A stretch of DNA of 50,000 nucleotides from Chrysomallon squamiferum (lineage: Eukaryota; Mollusca; Gastropoda; Neomphalida; Peltospiridae). The notes below the pieces were generated by a model, which worked only from the letters and a program-made list of their open reading frames with translations, did not search any database and was not told where the DNA came from. Location of the stretch: the NCBI GenBank assembly GCA_012295275.1, contig CM022668.1, positions 8,817,541-8,867,540 on the forward strand. The letters run 5' to 3'. How positions within the stretch are numbered: the first letter of the stretch is position 1; each line of letters starts with the position of its first letter. Position numbers and translations under genes: made by a program. Positions 12,006 through 21,860 of the stretch are shown here, one piece after another.

Positions 12006-12275
12006 TCATGTTTGTCCAAGCAGATCCAACATTTCAATCAATGCCGAGACGTGAGGCCTTCGCTCTGTCGTCCTGCGTAAGGCAACGACGTTCTCTCTGA
12101 ATGGCCGCGGTTCAATGACGATGTGGTCCACATTGCTGTGGTTCACAACCGGCCCATTCATGACTGGCACGTGAGACCAGGCTACGAGGCTCGCCGCGAT
12201 AAAAAGCGTCCTGTTGACAAAATCCTTAAAGTCAACGCATTGACAAACACCCCAAACATGCCAATTTGATAAGTC
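12006..12275 (-). CDS. Candidate terminal exon in CpG-rich island
   Basis: A minus-strand frame of 90 codons including the TGA at 12006-12008 lies in sequence far richer in G, C and CpG than its surroundings. A possible acceptor TTTTGTCAACAG ends at 12211, giving an exon of 12006-12210. The reading contains RTLFIAASLVAWSHVPVMN, NHSNVDHIVIEPRPFREN and ends RRTTERRPHVSALIEMLDLL plus GQT. The last part resembles, weakly, the final helices of a death-fold domain. The plus strand is also open in register for 64 codons (12077-12268, including WPRFNDDVVHIAVVHN), so the coding strand cannot be decided by eye. The A23 18 bases after the stop could mean a retroposed copy. No family is identified. Confidence 0.35.
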   Translation of the reverse strand, partial: DLSNWHVWGVCQCVDFKDFVNRTLFIAASLVAWSHVPVMNGPVVNHSNVDHIVIEPRPFRENVVALRRTTERRPHVSALIEMLDLLGQT

Positions 12276-12279
12276 TTAA

Positions 12280-12780
12280 ACGCTCTTTTTTTCAAGCCTG
12301 TGAAATAGTCGACCGGGTAATTTATCTTTAAAAAGTCCTTACAAGATGCTTAAAACAAATGTTGTACAAGACTGATACCAACTGTCAGTTTTTTAAACTG
12401 GTGGGGTTAATAAATTTAAAGAAGATGTATTTGTTAGAACTGAAATAATGTTTAAAATGGTGATTGGTATTTTTAAATTTTGTACACTGTTTCATGCTCA
12501 AAACCATTACTACTATAAATCATTTAAAAATTACTGGTTTAAAACTATTTAAATTATATTTGTTTGGACATTATTGGAAGTTTAGTGTTTCAGTTAAGTA
12601 AATGTTTGAACAATCTTTTCTAATAACAATCATTGTAAACTGACCAACAGTTAATTTTAAGTCAAGTCATTTCTGGTTTTCATGATGTATAATGAAAGTT
12701 TATTAAATTCAAAATTTGTGAAGACAATGAATCTTTTTACACATTTACTTGTATCTCACTAGTTTATGTATATACAAGTG
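12280..12780. other. AT-rich stretch, no gene seen
   Basis: Moderately complex AT-rich sequence with loosely recurring TTTAAA-CTGGT words near 12390-12540. No supported frame. Confidence 0.6.
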
Positions 12781-12785
12781 TATAT

Positions 12786-12933
12786 AAACATACATACATT
12801 CAGAAACATACAAAAGTACTGATACATTCATAAACATACATGTATACTGATACATTCAGAAACATACAAATGTACAGATATATTCAGAAACATACATATA
12901 TACTTATACATTCATAAACATACAAATGTATAT
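12786..12933. repeat. About 33-bp minisatellite, 4-5 copies
   Basis: TACATTCAGAAACATACAAA and TACATTCATAAACATACATG-type units alternate, separated by GTACTGA or GTATACTGA linkers. Copies differ by a few bases each. Confidence 0.85.
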
Positions 12934-13006
12934 CATTACAAATCCAGTCTTATTTGATAAACAAACACATGTATTCATTCACAAGTGCATCTAAACTGAT
13001 GTGAGG

Positions 13007-13008
<2 letters not shown>

Positions 13009-13042
<34 letters not shown>

Positions 13043-13080
13043 CGTGCGTGTGTATGTGTGCATGTGTGTATGTGTGTGTG
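13009..13080. repeat. (GT)n with GC interruptions
   Basis: A TGTG run is interrupted by GCGTGCGTGCG and ATG variants. The DNA from 13080 to 13510 is AT-rich with nothing recognised. Confidence 0.95.
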
Positions 13081-13512
13081 AAGTAAAATCAACATGTGTG
13101 CAACATAAATTTATATTCATTTAAAAAACCATTAACATTAAAGCACACAACACATACCACATACAAATAAATTTAAAGAAAAGAAAAAAATACTCACTAA
13201 TGTGTATTTTAAACACAATACAACCTTCTTCCACTTTTTTCCCAAAATAATAATTTACAAATGGTATTTCAGATACAAACAGGAATAAAAAGAAATAATA
13301 TAAACAGATGTTTTAAAAAATTATCTTTCATATTTTATTATTAAAAAAAAATAATGAAAGGAAATATTGATGTAAAATGCGATGACTAATAGGTATTTTG
13401 ACAACACAATACGTAATCATTTTGTCATTACTAAGCATGTATTAATAGTGAAACGTAAATAGAACTTTAGTCACTAAAATAACAAACAATTCATTTCAAT
13501 CATTATTAACAG

Positions 13513-13554
13513 TTGTAACATATATATATATATATGTATATATATGTTACAAGT
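13513..13554. other. AT-rich inverted repeat (hairpin)
   Basis: TTGTAACATATATATA is mirrored by TATATATGTTACAA around a central TATGTA. This gives arms of about 16-17 bp that could form a stem or cruciform. Confidence 0.75.
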
Positions 13555-13626
13555 TTTTTTGATTATATTTTGATATCATAATTATACTAGATTAACCATT
13601 AATATTATCATTTCATTTTTGAAATA

Positions 13627-13735
13627 CTAGTAATAATAATTTTAATAATAATAATAATATTTCTAATAATAATTATTATTATTATTAACTATTTATTATC
13701 ATCATCATCATCATAATCATCATCATGATGAACTG
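13627..13735. repeat. (AAT)n, (ATT)n and (TCA)n trinucleotide cluster
   Basis: Interrupted TAATAATA, TTATTATTA and CATCATCA runs lie in succession. The stretch at 13740-14180 holds normal-complexity sequence with a G-rich word (13951-13968) but no convincing exon. Confidence 0.88.
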
Positions 13736-14189
13736 ACTACTGTATCAAAAAGTAATTTAAAAAAATATATATTTAATAATGCAAAACAATAACAAGGAAA
13801 AATCTCAAAAAACATCTTGGAACTATATATAAAAAAAACAATTATTCAATCATTTATTAATATTGGCAAAATCGCATTTTACTACATGTGACAAGTTTCT
13901 AGTAACAAAAACATCTCTCTTTTTTTTTTATAACTCTTGTTAACAAAAACTGGGTTGGGGTGGGGTGTTAGATTTTATTTGTCTTCTAATCAGTCAACTT
14001 TTCACCAGGTGGTCCACGACACAGTGTTGTCAGCAAACAGATTATCACTCAGCAGGCAAGTCAGTGTACTTGTTGTGAGAGATGTCGTTCTACATGTACA
14101 GATACCTACCAATTATTTTTTATCCTCACTAGGGGCAGGGAGACAGGGTACACAATGAGTCTAGAACTGAGTGAGACAGGGAGGGGAAG

Positions 14190-14219
14190 GTATGTGTGTG
14201 TGTGTGTGTGTGTGTGTGT
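14190..14219. repeat. (TG)n microsatellite
   Basis: A clean TG run, 30 bases. Confidence 0.95.
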
Positions 14220-14334
14220 ACACTGATACAAATGTGAGAAAATATGAGTAACAGTGAGTCAAAGTGCAAGTGTAAACATTGAAACATGTCACCTGTTTGT
14301 ACTTTTGAAATTTCCATTAGAAGAGAAATGTAGG

Positions 14335-14358
14335 AGAGAGAGAGAGAAGACACAAAGA

Positions 14359-14455
<97 letters not shown>
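14335..14455. repeat. (GA)n microsatellite
   Basis: A short GA run and a GAAGACA spacer precede a pure (AG)n of about 85 bases. Arg-Glu or Ser-Leu translations are artefacts. Confidence 0.97.
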
Positions 14456-14518
14456 CAAAAGCAAAATAAGAACTAAAAAATGGGAAATAATTCTGTAATT
14501 AGGAAGTGCTAGGATTTA

Positions 14519-14549
14519 AAAAAAAAAAAATAATAATAATAATAATAAT
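14519..14549. repeat. Poly(A) plus (TAA)n
   Basis: An A-rich run passes into TAATAATAA. Confidence 0.92.
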
Positions 14550-14728
14550 GATAGCATATTTTTCTCAATTTAATAATAAAAATTAGTTTAAAAAAAAATA
14601 ATAAAATGTATTTCTATTTTAGATTTGTATTCCACAATTCCCAAGTGATCTTCATTAAATGAAAGCCAACCTGCTACCAATTAACTGCAAAGAAATCTCT
14701 TCTTTTCTTTTTCTTCTTTCTTTTTTTT

Positions 14729-14732
14729 TAAA

Positions 14733-14785
<53 letters not shown>
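14729..14785. repeat. (ATT)n microsatellite
   Basis: A TTATTATTA run of about 50 bases after a pyrimidine-rich lead. Confidence 0.96.
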
Positions 14786-14942
14786 GACATCAAGGAAAAT
14801 AAAAAAATAATACAAAAAAAGAAGAAATATAGTATTATTAATAATAATAATAATAATGTAGTCAGCTAAACTACTGATGAGGGATTTGATCTAGCAATCT
14901 TCCACATACCACAGATCCACAAACACAAATATTACTAAACAT

Positions 14943-14966
14943 TAAAAAAAAAAAAAAAAAAAAAAA
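14943..14966. repeat. Poly(A) tract, A24
   Basis: An uninterrupted A run. The flanks are AT-rich (14790-14940) and A-rich with AATAAAAATA units (15000-15065). Confidence 0.95.
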
Positions 14967-15069
14967 TGCTATTTTTAACACATTATTAACAAATCAAATC
15001 AAATTTAAAATTCAAAAAACAATAAAAATTCAAAAAAAAAAATAAAAATAAAAATAAAAAATAAATTAA

Positions 15070-15290
15070 CAAATGGTAACAAGTACTGATCCCTCAACCT
15101 ATGGATCAAACTGAGGTGTAACGCACCGAGTAATGCAAGGAGGTGATGTAAGATTATTATTTCGTGGCTGTGTAACAACAGGTTGCACTGACAGGTGACT
15201 TTCTGTGACATTTTAACTACAGATTATGGCAGATTAGTAAGAAGTTATTACCAAATGGCATGTCTGTGAAATGGTTTATTGTTATGATTT
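15070..15290. other. Complex patch; left copy of a dispersed duplication
   Basis: Normal-complexity DNA without a reliable frame. Bases 15202-15290 (CTGTGACATTTTAACTACAG and on) resemble 16467-16556, about 1.27 kb away, over roughly 85 bases. Confidence 0.55.
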
Positions 15291-15380
15291 GACTCCCATT
15301 AATTTATTTTTATTTTTATTTTCTTACAGTAATTCTTTTGGATTATAGGAATATATTATTATAGAAGAAAGGCTAAATTT

Positions 15381-15384
15381 TGTC

Positions 15385-15417
<33 letters not shown>

Positions 15418-15510
15418 CTGTGTGTGTGTGTGTCTGTGTGTGTGTGAGTATGTGTGTGCATTCGTGAGTGTGCATGCGTGCATGCATGTGTATGTGTGAT
15501 GTGCGTGTAC
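15381..15510. repeat. Compound (TG)n microsatellite
   Basis: TGTG runs are separated by TCTG, AGTATG and GCATGCGTGCATG interruptions. Confidence 0.95.
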
Positions 15511-15765
15511 AAGTGTGTGAGTTTCTATTTTTTACAGCTATATGTTTTATATGCAGTTTTTTCAAACAGGAATGAACAATTTAAAACATTCAGTACAATG
15601 AGAAACAACTGGATTTATTATGCCAAAGGCAATTTTATAGCTACGTATCATTGTTAATAGATCGTAAAAAATATTAGCTCTTTGTTATATAATCATGAGA
15701 GATACACAGATAAGGCAATAACAGAAATATATAGAAAAGATAGCTGGAGGAAAAGAGAAAATAAA

Positions 15766-15869
<104 letters not shown>

Positions 15870-16735
15870 GAGACTAGGAGAGACAAATACTGAGTATGTA
15901 TGTACCCCTTACATGTGGTTTTACAATGTCACAGGCTACGACTTGCTTTGAAATAAGATTAGCACGATAATCCAGAAATACCTGAACAGGTGGCTGGAAA
16001 TCAAAGAGAACAACACCTCAGCTGATCTGTTTGTAGACTGGTATTATCTACACAACACCATGTAATCACTGTGAGGTTTGGGACATACCGAGTTTATTAA
16101 GAGGTCGACTGGTAAATATCATAATCACATGTTTTAATCTTAACGTACTGACGTCATTACACAACTGAGTTAATGTAGCTGTGATGGTGTGGGCACAGTG
16201 TAGATATACTTGATACATTTCACGAGTGATCGTTTGGTTTTAAAAATGTACTTACAAGCAGCTGTCAAGTTCACTGACAGCAGTTTTGTTAATAATAAAG
16301 TACTTCAACAAACTAACAAGTTAGTGATAATGTACTGATGTGAAATTATTGTGTTAATAATGTACCTTTGTTACAATGCCAATACATTTCTTGTACTTTT
16401 AAGTCATAGCTTTATATGCTCATAAAAAAACAATATTTATTAACAATAAAGTATTTCAATAAAGTGTATCTGTGACACTTTAACTACAGAATATGACAGT
16501 TGTTAAGAAAATATTACAAAATTGCTTATATATGTGACAGAGTATTGTTGAGGCCAAGATAAATTTAAATATAATTTTTTGTTTCTTTATGTCATTTTAC
16601 AGAAATAAAGAAATAATACACACATATTTTCTGTGTCAATCAAAAACACTCACAAACATGTACAATAGCAACAAGCCTAACAAGAGTTATTTTTTATGAC
16701 ATGATTCCACTGTTATAACAAATGAACAGGGACCA
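15870..16735. other. Complex to AT-rich stretch with decayed repeats
   Basis: A 36-codon plus-strand frame around 15960-16060 reads YLNRWLEIKENN and so on. It lacks good splice context and is not called. AATAAAGTA-TTCAA words at 16291 and 16444 and the copy at 16467-16556 show internal duplication. Confidence 0.5.
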
Positions 16736-16737
16736 AA

Positions 16738-16774
16738 ACACACTCACACACTCACACACACACACACACACACA

Positions 16775-16843
<69 letters not shown>
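16738..16843. repeat. Compound (CA)n-(CT)n microsatellite
   Basis: CACTCACAC units and a CA run pass directly into a pure CT run of about 65 bases. On the minus strand the end of the GA run adjoins the AATAAA of the exon candidate at 16893-16957. Confidence 0.97.
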
Positions 16844-16846
<3 letters not shown>

Positions 16847-16849
16847 ATT
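16844..16849 (-). terminator. Candidate polyadenylation signal AATAAA
   Basis: The minus strand reads TATAAATAAAGAGAG, with AATAAA 43 bases after the TGA of the candidate last exon. This is a normal arrangement for an animal 3' UTR. No clear downstream GT-rich element is seen because the (GA)n begins at once. Confidence 0.3.
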
Positions 16850-16892
16850 TATACTTCTCAAACAAAAACACAAACCACAGGAAATAAACAAT

Positions 16893-16957
16893 TCATTCAT
16901 TAAACAGTGATGGCCTTGAAACAACATCCGTTTCTTTCAATAACTGCAGTCGAACGT
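16893..16957 (-). CDS. Candidate last coding exon
   Basis: The minus strand has the acceptor GATTTTTATTACAG, then two bases completing a split codon, then 20 codons reading VRLQLLKETDVVSRPSLFNE and a TGA at 16893-16895. A short AT-rich 3' UTR leads to AATAAA at 16844-16849. The peptide has ordinary charged and hydrophobic composition, unlike nearby repeat artefacts. The exon needs an upstream exon ending one base into a codon; the candidate at 33893-33996 would fit, but that link is speculative. The reading is short, so chance is a real alternative. Another frame at the same acceptor ends in TAA after 18 codons. The family is not recognised. Confidence 0.33.
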
Positions 16958-17129
16958 CTGTAATAAAAATCACACATTAAACCCGAAGACATCATCACCA
17001 AAACTGAAAAACAAAACCTGCTCGGACAAACAATGACAGACACCACAGGCAGCAACCAACTAAACATCATCGATGTTGTCACCAGAAAAAAAATATTCTC
17101 CATGTCAGAAACAAACATCATTGGTAAGC

Positions 17130-17960
17130 AGTAAAAAAAAAAAAAAAAAAAAACATGTTTAAGAAAAGGAACAAACCATGAAGCAAGGCAGTTAAACGAG
17201 ATTTATTTGTCTGCTGGAAGTGGACATGTTGTTAAACACTGACCAAGAAGTTAACAGCATGAAATTTTGTACTCGTCATGAAAGAAAGAAAGAAAAAAAA
17301 ACAACCAACAGGAGGCTTTCTTTCTTCCCCAGCTAGGTGGAATAAACTGGAAGTCAGTAAATACTGCATGGACTCTTTGCCTCTGATGTAGGTAAACACC
17401 ATAAACACAGGTGGGGCCTTGGTCAAGATATTTTGTCTGGAGAAAGAATCTTAACTTTCTGGACCAAACCTCCGAGTAGAATACTCTGAAGGCTAGTAAA
17501 AAAAAAAAAAAAAATACAGGAGGTCTTTTCGCACTGGGCAGCTATTAAGATGTTTTCTCTGAAAAAAAAAAAATATCAGTTGCAGGATCAAAACCTCTTA
17601 GTGGCCTGAGCTGTAGTATTCTCAGTCCACATGGTTTGAAAGCAAGTTTAGTAAAAAAATAATCTTTCTGCTAATGAAGGTAAATGTGAAGATCAAAGTG
17701 CACCTGCTGTGTTATAAATGAACGGTGTGCATATGTTTTTCATACTCCCCAGTGATCGTTTTATTTATAACCAGAAACTAATTTTCTCAGTAATAAACCC
17801 AGGAGAATATATTGAAAATATTTTTTTATTTTTGACACATGAAGACTGGAAAAATCCATCACATGCTAAGAATCAGAGCAACACTGCAGTGATTTTCTCT
17901 ATCCACTCAAATTATGTCTATGGTCATTTAAAACTTATACATATTTAATTTTTTTATTAT
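17130..17960. repeat. Decayed repeat region with A tracts
   Basis: A-runs at 17134-17151, 17499-17514 and 17562-17572 separate segments that share words such as GGAAGTCAGTAAATA, AGGAGG-CTTT and GATCAAAACCTCTTAGTGGC. The last recurs as GATCAAATCTCCTTAGTGGC at about 18347, and GAAGTCAGTAAACA recurs near 18276. A 76-codon plus-strand frame at 17718-17948 is within chance for AT-rich DNA and is not called. Confidence 0.45.
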
Positions 17961-17965
17961 TTTTT

Positions 17966-18016
17966 TTATTATTGTTGTCATTACTATATTATTATTATTA
18001 CTGTGCTATTACTAAG

Positions 18017-18057
<41 letters not shown>

Positions 18058-18090
18058 TTATTATTATTTTGTTGTTGTTGTTGTTGTCAT
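17966..18090. repeat. (ATT)n, (CTA)n and (GTT)n trinucleotide cluster
   Basis: TTATTATTA, CTACTACTA and GTTGTTGTT runs follow one another. Confidence 0.95.
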
Positions 18091-18099
18091 ACTTTATTA

Positions 18100-18370
18100 T
18101 TAGCAAAGATTTTGTCAGTTGCAATTACTAGGTAATTTGTACCCATAACCAGTTAAAATACACCTGGCCAAAAGATCTTACAACTGAATGACACTATCAA
18201 TACCAAGGCACTTTAATATGTTAATCTATTGTACACTGCAATTCAATTAACCTTGCAGGAGGGTCCTCTCCACTGAAGTCAGTAAACATCATAATCACTG
18301 ATCAGCTGTGGCTATCAAAGCTTATCTGACGAGTACATGGCCTGAAGATCAAATCTCCTTAGTGGCTTAA
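18100..18370. other. Complex stretch, right half of decayed duplication
   Basis: Normal-complexity DNA with no supported frame. It shares words with 17340-17610 as described there. Confidence 0.5.
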
Positions 18371-18385
18371 TATTATTTATTTTTT

Positions 18386-18393
18386 TCTTTCGT

Positions 18394-18425
<32 letters not shown>

Positions 18426-18432
18426 TTTTTTT
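18386..18432. repeat. (TTTC)n microsatellite
   Basis: About 10 copies of TTTC, then a T run; a pure pyrimidine tract. Confidence 0.95.
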
Positions 18433-18659
18433 TAAACGTGTGTAATGTATCAGGATTAAGGAATCTCACTATGCTTGCATATTTCCACATCCACAAACCT
18501 CTCATTTACACAATATGAGTATCAGAGGAATCAGCTTTTCTGGCTTTAGAAATCTGCCAGTAATCCAAGAAAACAAAATACCCACATGAGTTTAATAAAA
18601 AAATATATATGTATATTATTATTTTGTTTATTTTTCAATACCTTTATACCCATGTTAAA

Positions 18660-18996
18660 AACTTATTGTTACTGTCAATATTATTGGTGTTGTTGTTATT
18701 GATGTTGCTGATGTAGATGTTGTTAATAATAGTAGAACTAGTAACAGTAGTGGTAGTCGTAGTAGAGTTGTAGCTCTACTATTTGAAGTAGTGGTAGTGA
18801 TACTTTCTAGTAGTAGTAATAGTAGTTGTTGTTGTTGTGGTTGTAGTGACAGTTGCTGCTGTTATTATTGCAGAAAGAAATGCAACAGGTGCAGCAGTAG
18901 AAGTAGTAGTAGCAGTTGTAAAAACAGGCGAAGTAATAGTCATGGAAATAGCAGTAATAGTCTTGGAAATAGTAGTAGTAATAGTCTTACTATAAC
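18660..18996. repeat. Degenerate GTN trinucleotide field
   Basis: GTT, GTA, GAT and AGT triplets in long but impure runs, including AGTAGTAGT and TTGTTGTTG. Ser/Cys/Asn-rich translations are artefacts of the triplets. Confidence 0.85.
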
Positions 18997-19258
18997 ATAA
19001 ACACAGAAATCAGAACATATACATCTTCATGATTATTATTATTTTCCTTTTCTTTTTTCTTTTTAATGATTCTGGAGATTATTTTCATACTTTTACTTCT
19101 CTTTTTTTTTTATCTTCTTACAGTACTTTTAATGGAAGTTCTGATCACAACACATAAGTAGATGCAGGATATGCATCCATTAATTACCAAGCAATGTTGT
19201 AATACCATCAGTCCCCAGTTAAAACGACATGAAAAGAATTAATGTTACGCTCTTAACC

Positions 19259-19293
19259 TGCGTTGCATGAAATATTTCATGCTCAACGACGCA
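19259..19293. other. Perfect 18-bp palindrome in a longer hairpin
   Basis: GCATGAAATATTTCATGC at 19265-19282 is its own reverse complement. Flanking TGCGTT on the left and AACGACGCA on the right extend the pairing with a small bulge. Confidence 0.8.
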
Positions 19294-19328
19294 ACTACAA
19301 GCGTTTAATTCTCTGTCTATGCAGCAGA

Positions 19329-19517
19329 TTACGAGCACAAAAGATTCTTAAAAGAACCGATGAACTCTTTTTTTGTAGCGAGTACAAAATGTTTTATGGC
19401 AGCCATATTGAATTCTGTCAATCTGGCTATTCTTCTTGTGAATTCTTTCGAGTAATTCTTAACAAGCCTGACATTTTTTCTCTCTTTTCTTTTACCTTCT
19501 ATCTTCTTTTTGTCCAT
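19329..19517 (-). CDS. Candidate small basic ORF
   Basis: A minus-strand frame of 62 codons begins with an ATG directly after a long A-rich run and ends TAA. The first 15 residues are Lys/Arg/Glu-rich and derive from the A-rich sequence. The rest (LVKNYSKEFTRRIARLTEFN, MAAIKHFVLATKKEFIGSFK) has normal composition. Internally it contains AATATGGCTGCC, which matches the YY1-type consensus, so the patch may instead be regulatory. There is no splice signal worth noting and I recognise no family. Confidence 0.15.
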   Translation of the reverse strand: MDKKKIEGKRKERKNVRLVKNYSKEFTRRIARLTEFNMAAIKHFVLATKKEFIGSFKNLLCS

Positions 19518-19548
19518 CCCTTTTTTTTTTTTTTTTTTTTTTTTTCTG
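19516..19548. repeat. T-rich tract
   Basis: CCC then about 28 T. A second homopolymer (A19) lies at 19649-19667. Confidence 0.92.
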
Positions 19549-19737
19549 CCAGATAATTTTTGAAAGGAATAAATAAGATATTTCATTATAGTCTAATTGC
19601 ACTAATCAATCAATTTAATTACATTCCTTCATTTTATGACTTTCTTTAAAAAAAAAAAAAAAAAAATTTATATTTTTTTTAATATATTATTTTTTTAAAT
19701 GAAAGAAGAAAGCTTTGATAATTTTTAGAAAAATACT

Positions 19738-20012
19738 ATTCCTACTACTACTACTACAAAAACTACTACTTATATTACTGCTACTTCTGTTACTGGTAAT
19801 ACTGTTACCACTACTTCTGCTACTATTACTATCATAAATACTACTATTTATAATAATAATTTCATTACTTTTTTTTTAAATTATAGATCCAAGTTCCAAA
19901 GGATATTACTCTAATACTATAACTACTAGTACCATTACACTACTGCCACAATCTCCACTACTGTTTCTGCTACTGCTAGTACTACTACTACAACCACAAC
20001 CACAATTATCAA
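19738..20012. repeat. Degenerate (CTA)n / (TAC)n field
   Basis: CTACTACTA, TACTGCTAC and TACTATTAC triplets over about 270 bases with a non-repeat gap at 19850-19900. It is strand-complementary in type to the GTA tracts elsewhere in the window. Confidence 0.85.
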
Positions 20013-20019
20013 TAAAAAT

Positions 20020-20300
20020 AATATGCAATGATTAAAATGAAAAAAAGAAAAAAAAAAAAGTATGTAAGAATCTATTCAGATCCTTAAACCTTTTAAATGA
20101 AATGAAAGAAACTGAAATAACAAAAAGTGAAAATAAGAAAATGAAGAAAAACAACTGAAAAACAACACAAGCAGTGTAAACATTAACCCAAGGAGGTTGA
20201 ATCTGAAATCAGTATTTAACACCTGAAAACATTTTTCTTTTTACATATTAATGGGTATAAAATACACAACATGTCTGTAATGGGTAAGAGTCATAAAGGA
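20020..20300. other. A-rich stretch, no gene seen
   Basis: A-rich DNA with AAATGAAATG and AAAAACAACTG words; nothing else recognised. Confidence 0.6.
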
Positions 20301-20304
20301 AACC

Positions 20305-20512
20305 TGCACTGTAACCCCAGGGGTCACTCCTACAAATTACACTGAAACCCCAGGGGTCACTCCTACAAATTACACTGCAACCCCAGGGGTCACTCCTACA
20401 TATTACACTGCAACCCCAGGGGTCACTCCTACAAATAACACTGTAACCCCAGGGGTCACTCCTACAAATTACACTGTAAACCCCATGGGTCACTCCTACA
20501 AATTACACATTA
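20305..20512. repeat. 33-bp minisatellite, 6 copies
   Basis: ACCCCAGGGGTCACTCCTAC recurs six times at 33-34-base spacing with few changes. The last copy has CATGGG for CAGGGG. The minus strand reads a periodic 11-residue peptide (SVICRSDPWGY), because 33 is a multiple of three. Each unit carries the GGGTCA half-site and the near-palindrome CCCCAGGGG. Confidence 0.97.
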
Positions 20513-20729
20513 ACAGCAAGACACCTTTAACATGCATCATTTTACATATAAGAAAACATAACAAGGCCTCTGTGATTTTATACTTATGTGTCTGTGTATG
20601 TGTATGTATATACATATATATATCTATGTATTTTTTATTAGTAGTATATATATATTTATATATTTAGACTCGTAGAAAGAGTTTATTTATAATCTGACCA
20701 AGTCATCTTTATATTCAAGTCCTGTTAAA

Positions 20730-21063
20730 ATTTACATCATCAACATCATCATAATGATCATCATCATCATATTAATTTTTCTTTATATTTTTAATTCTCA
20801 TCGAAATTCACATAAATGATTATGACAATCATTCTTCTCCTTTTTTTCTTCTCTTTATTATTTTTTTATTATTATTGTAATTATTATTATTATTATTATA
20901 GTTATCATTATTGTTAGTTATTATTTATTATTATTATTATTATTATTGTTATTTTTATTATTATTATTGTAATTATTATTATTATTGTTGTTGTTGTTTT
21001 TGTTGTTGTTATTATAATTGGTATTATTATTATTATTGTTGTTATTGTTATTATTGTTATTTA
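20730..21063. repeat. (CAT)n and long impure (TTA/TTG)n
   Basis: CATCATCATC at 20735-20770, then at 20858-21063 a field of ATT triplets with GTT interruptions. Tyr/Cys translations are artefacts. Confidence 0.92.
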
Positions 21064-21169
21064 TCCAAGCTTTCTTTTTATTTAAATTCTCCACTAAAAT
21101 TCACATCAATCTTCTTTGACATACTTCTCTGACCTTACATGTGAAGATTTAGTTTATCGATATCTATAC

Positions 21170-21500
21170 AGCTATTTACCTGTAAAGTGTTTTAACACCT
21201 GTCCTTCATACAGGTAACAGTAATAAAAATACACTTACCCTGCTCTTTCTCACACTACAATTTGTTTTCTGAATCCAATGCCTGCCTGATTACCTGGACA
21301 ATCAGAACATCTTTTAACACAACTGAGGTGAACAGAAGGCTTCCATTAAAAGGTAAAAAAAAAAAAAAAAAAAAAAATACAGGTGGGATAGGTAAGAAAT
21401 GAGTTTATAAGTAAGAAGAATGATTACAGGTGTGACTTCAGGTGTGCCATCATCATCATCAACACATTAATATAGATATACCTGACAGGTTCGGTGGTTC
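21170..21500. promoter_or_regulatory. Second cluster of CAGGT(A/G) motifs
   Basis: ACCTGT, CACCTG, CAGGTAA, TACCTG and CAGGTGTG words occur about ten times, similar to the cluster at 9255-9800. The same two explanations apply: Snail/ZEB-type sites, or fragments of a decayed repeat. The A21 at 21357-21377 lies inside it. Confidence 0.25.
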
Positions 21501-21679
21501 TTATTTTAAAAGGTGCAAATCGTATAAATTGAAAACTTTCAAGATGAAAGAGGTGATAAAGTCATTTAAGTAATGGAGTAGTAAGTAAATTGAAGTAAGA
21601 GGTAAAAAGATTAAAGAGTGAACTTGTTCTTCTGTTTTTTATTTTATTTTATTTTTTTTGAATATGTGTGGGTGAATGG

Positions 21680-21748
21680 TTGATGGATGGATGGATGGAG
21701 GGATGGATAGATGGATTGCCAGATGAATGTGAGCTTGGGTGTGGGGTC

Positions 21749-21822
<74 letters not shown>

Positions 21823-21860
21823 TATGAGTGTTTGTGTATGTTCGAATATGAGTGTGTGTT
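21680..21860. repeat. (GATG)n, (TG)n and (AG)n compound repeat
   Basis: GATGGATGGATGG at 21680-21715, a TG run at 21749-21766, then an AG run to about 21818, then TGTG words. The adjoining 21870-22560 is AT-rich without a supported gene. Confidence 0.95.

Noticed and set aside
14129-14469. Ser-Leu and Arg-Glu polymers at this and other GA/CT tracts (15.7, 16.7, 21.7, 22.6, 37.9 kb)
   Set aside because: Dinucleotide repeats are open in all frames; the flanks carry no exon signals.
14860-14925. tRNA-derived SINE remnant (GATCAAATCC-like B box on the minus strand)
   Set aside because: No matching A box at the right distance and no tail or target-site duplication.
15960-16062. Short frame YLNRWLEIKENNTSADLF
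   Set aside because: Attractive composition but only 36 codons, with a stop directly upstream and no good donor.
16900-17121. Minus-strand 73-codon frame with hydrophobic residues
   Set aside because: It overlaps the better-supported last-exon reading in another frame and has no domain character.
17718-17948. 76-codon plus-strand frame (MNGVHMFFILPSDRFIYNQK and on)
   Set aside because: No acceptor or donor fits, and open frames of this length are expected several times in 50 kb of AT-rich DNA.
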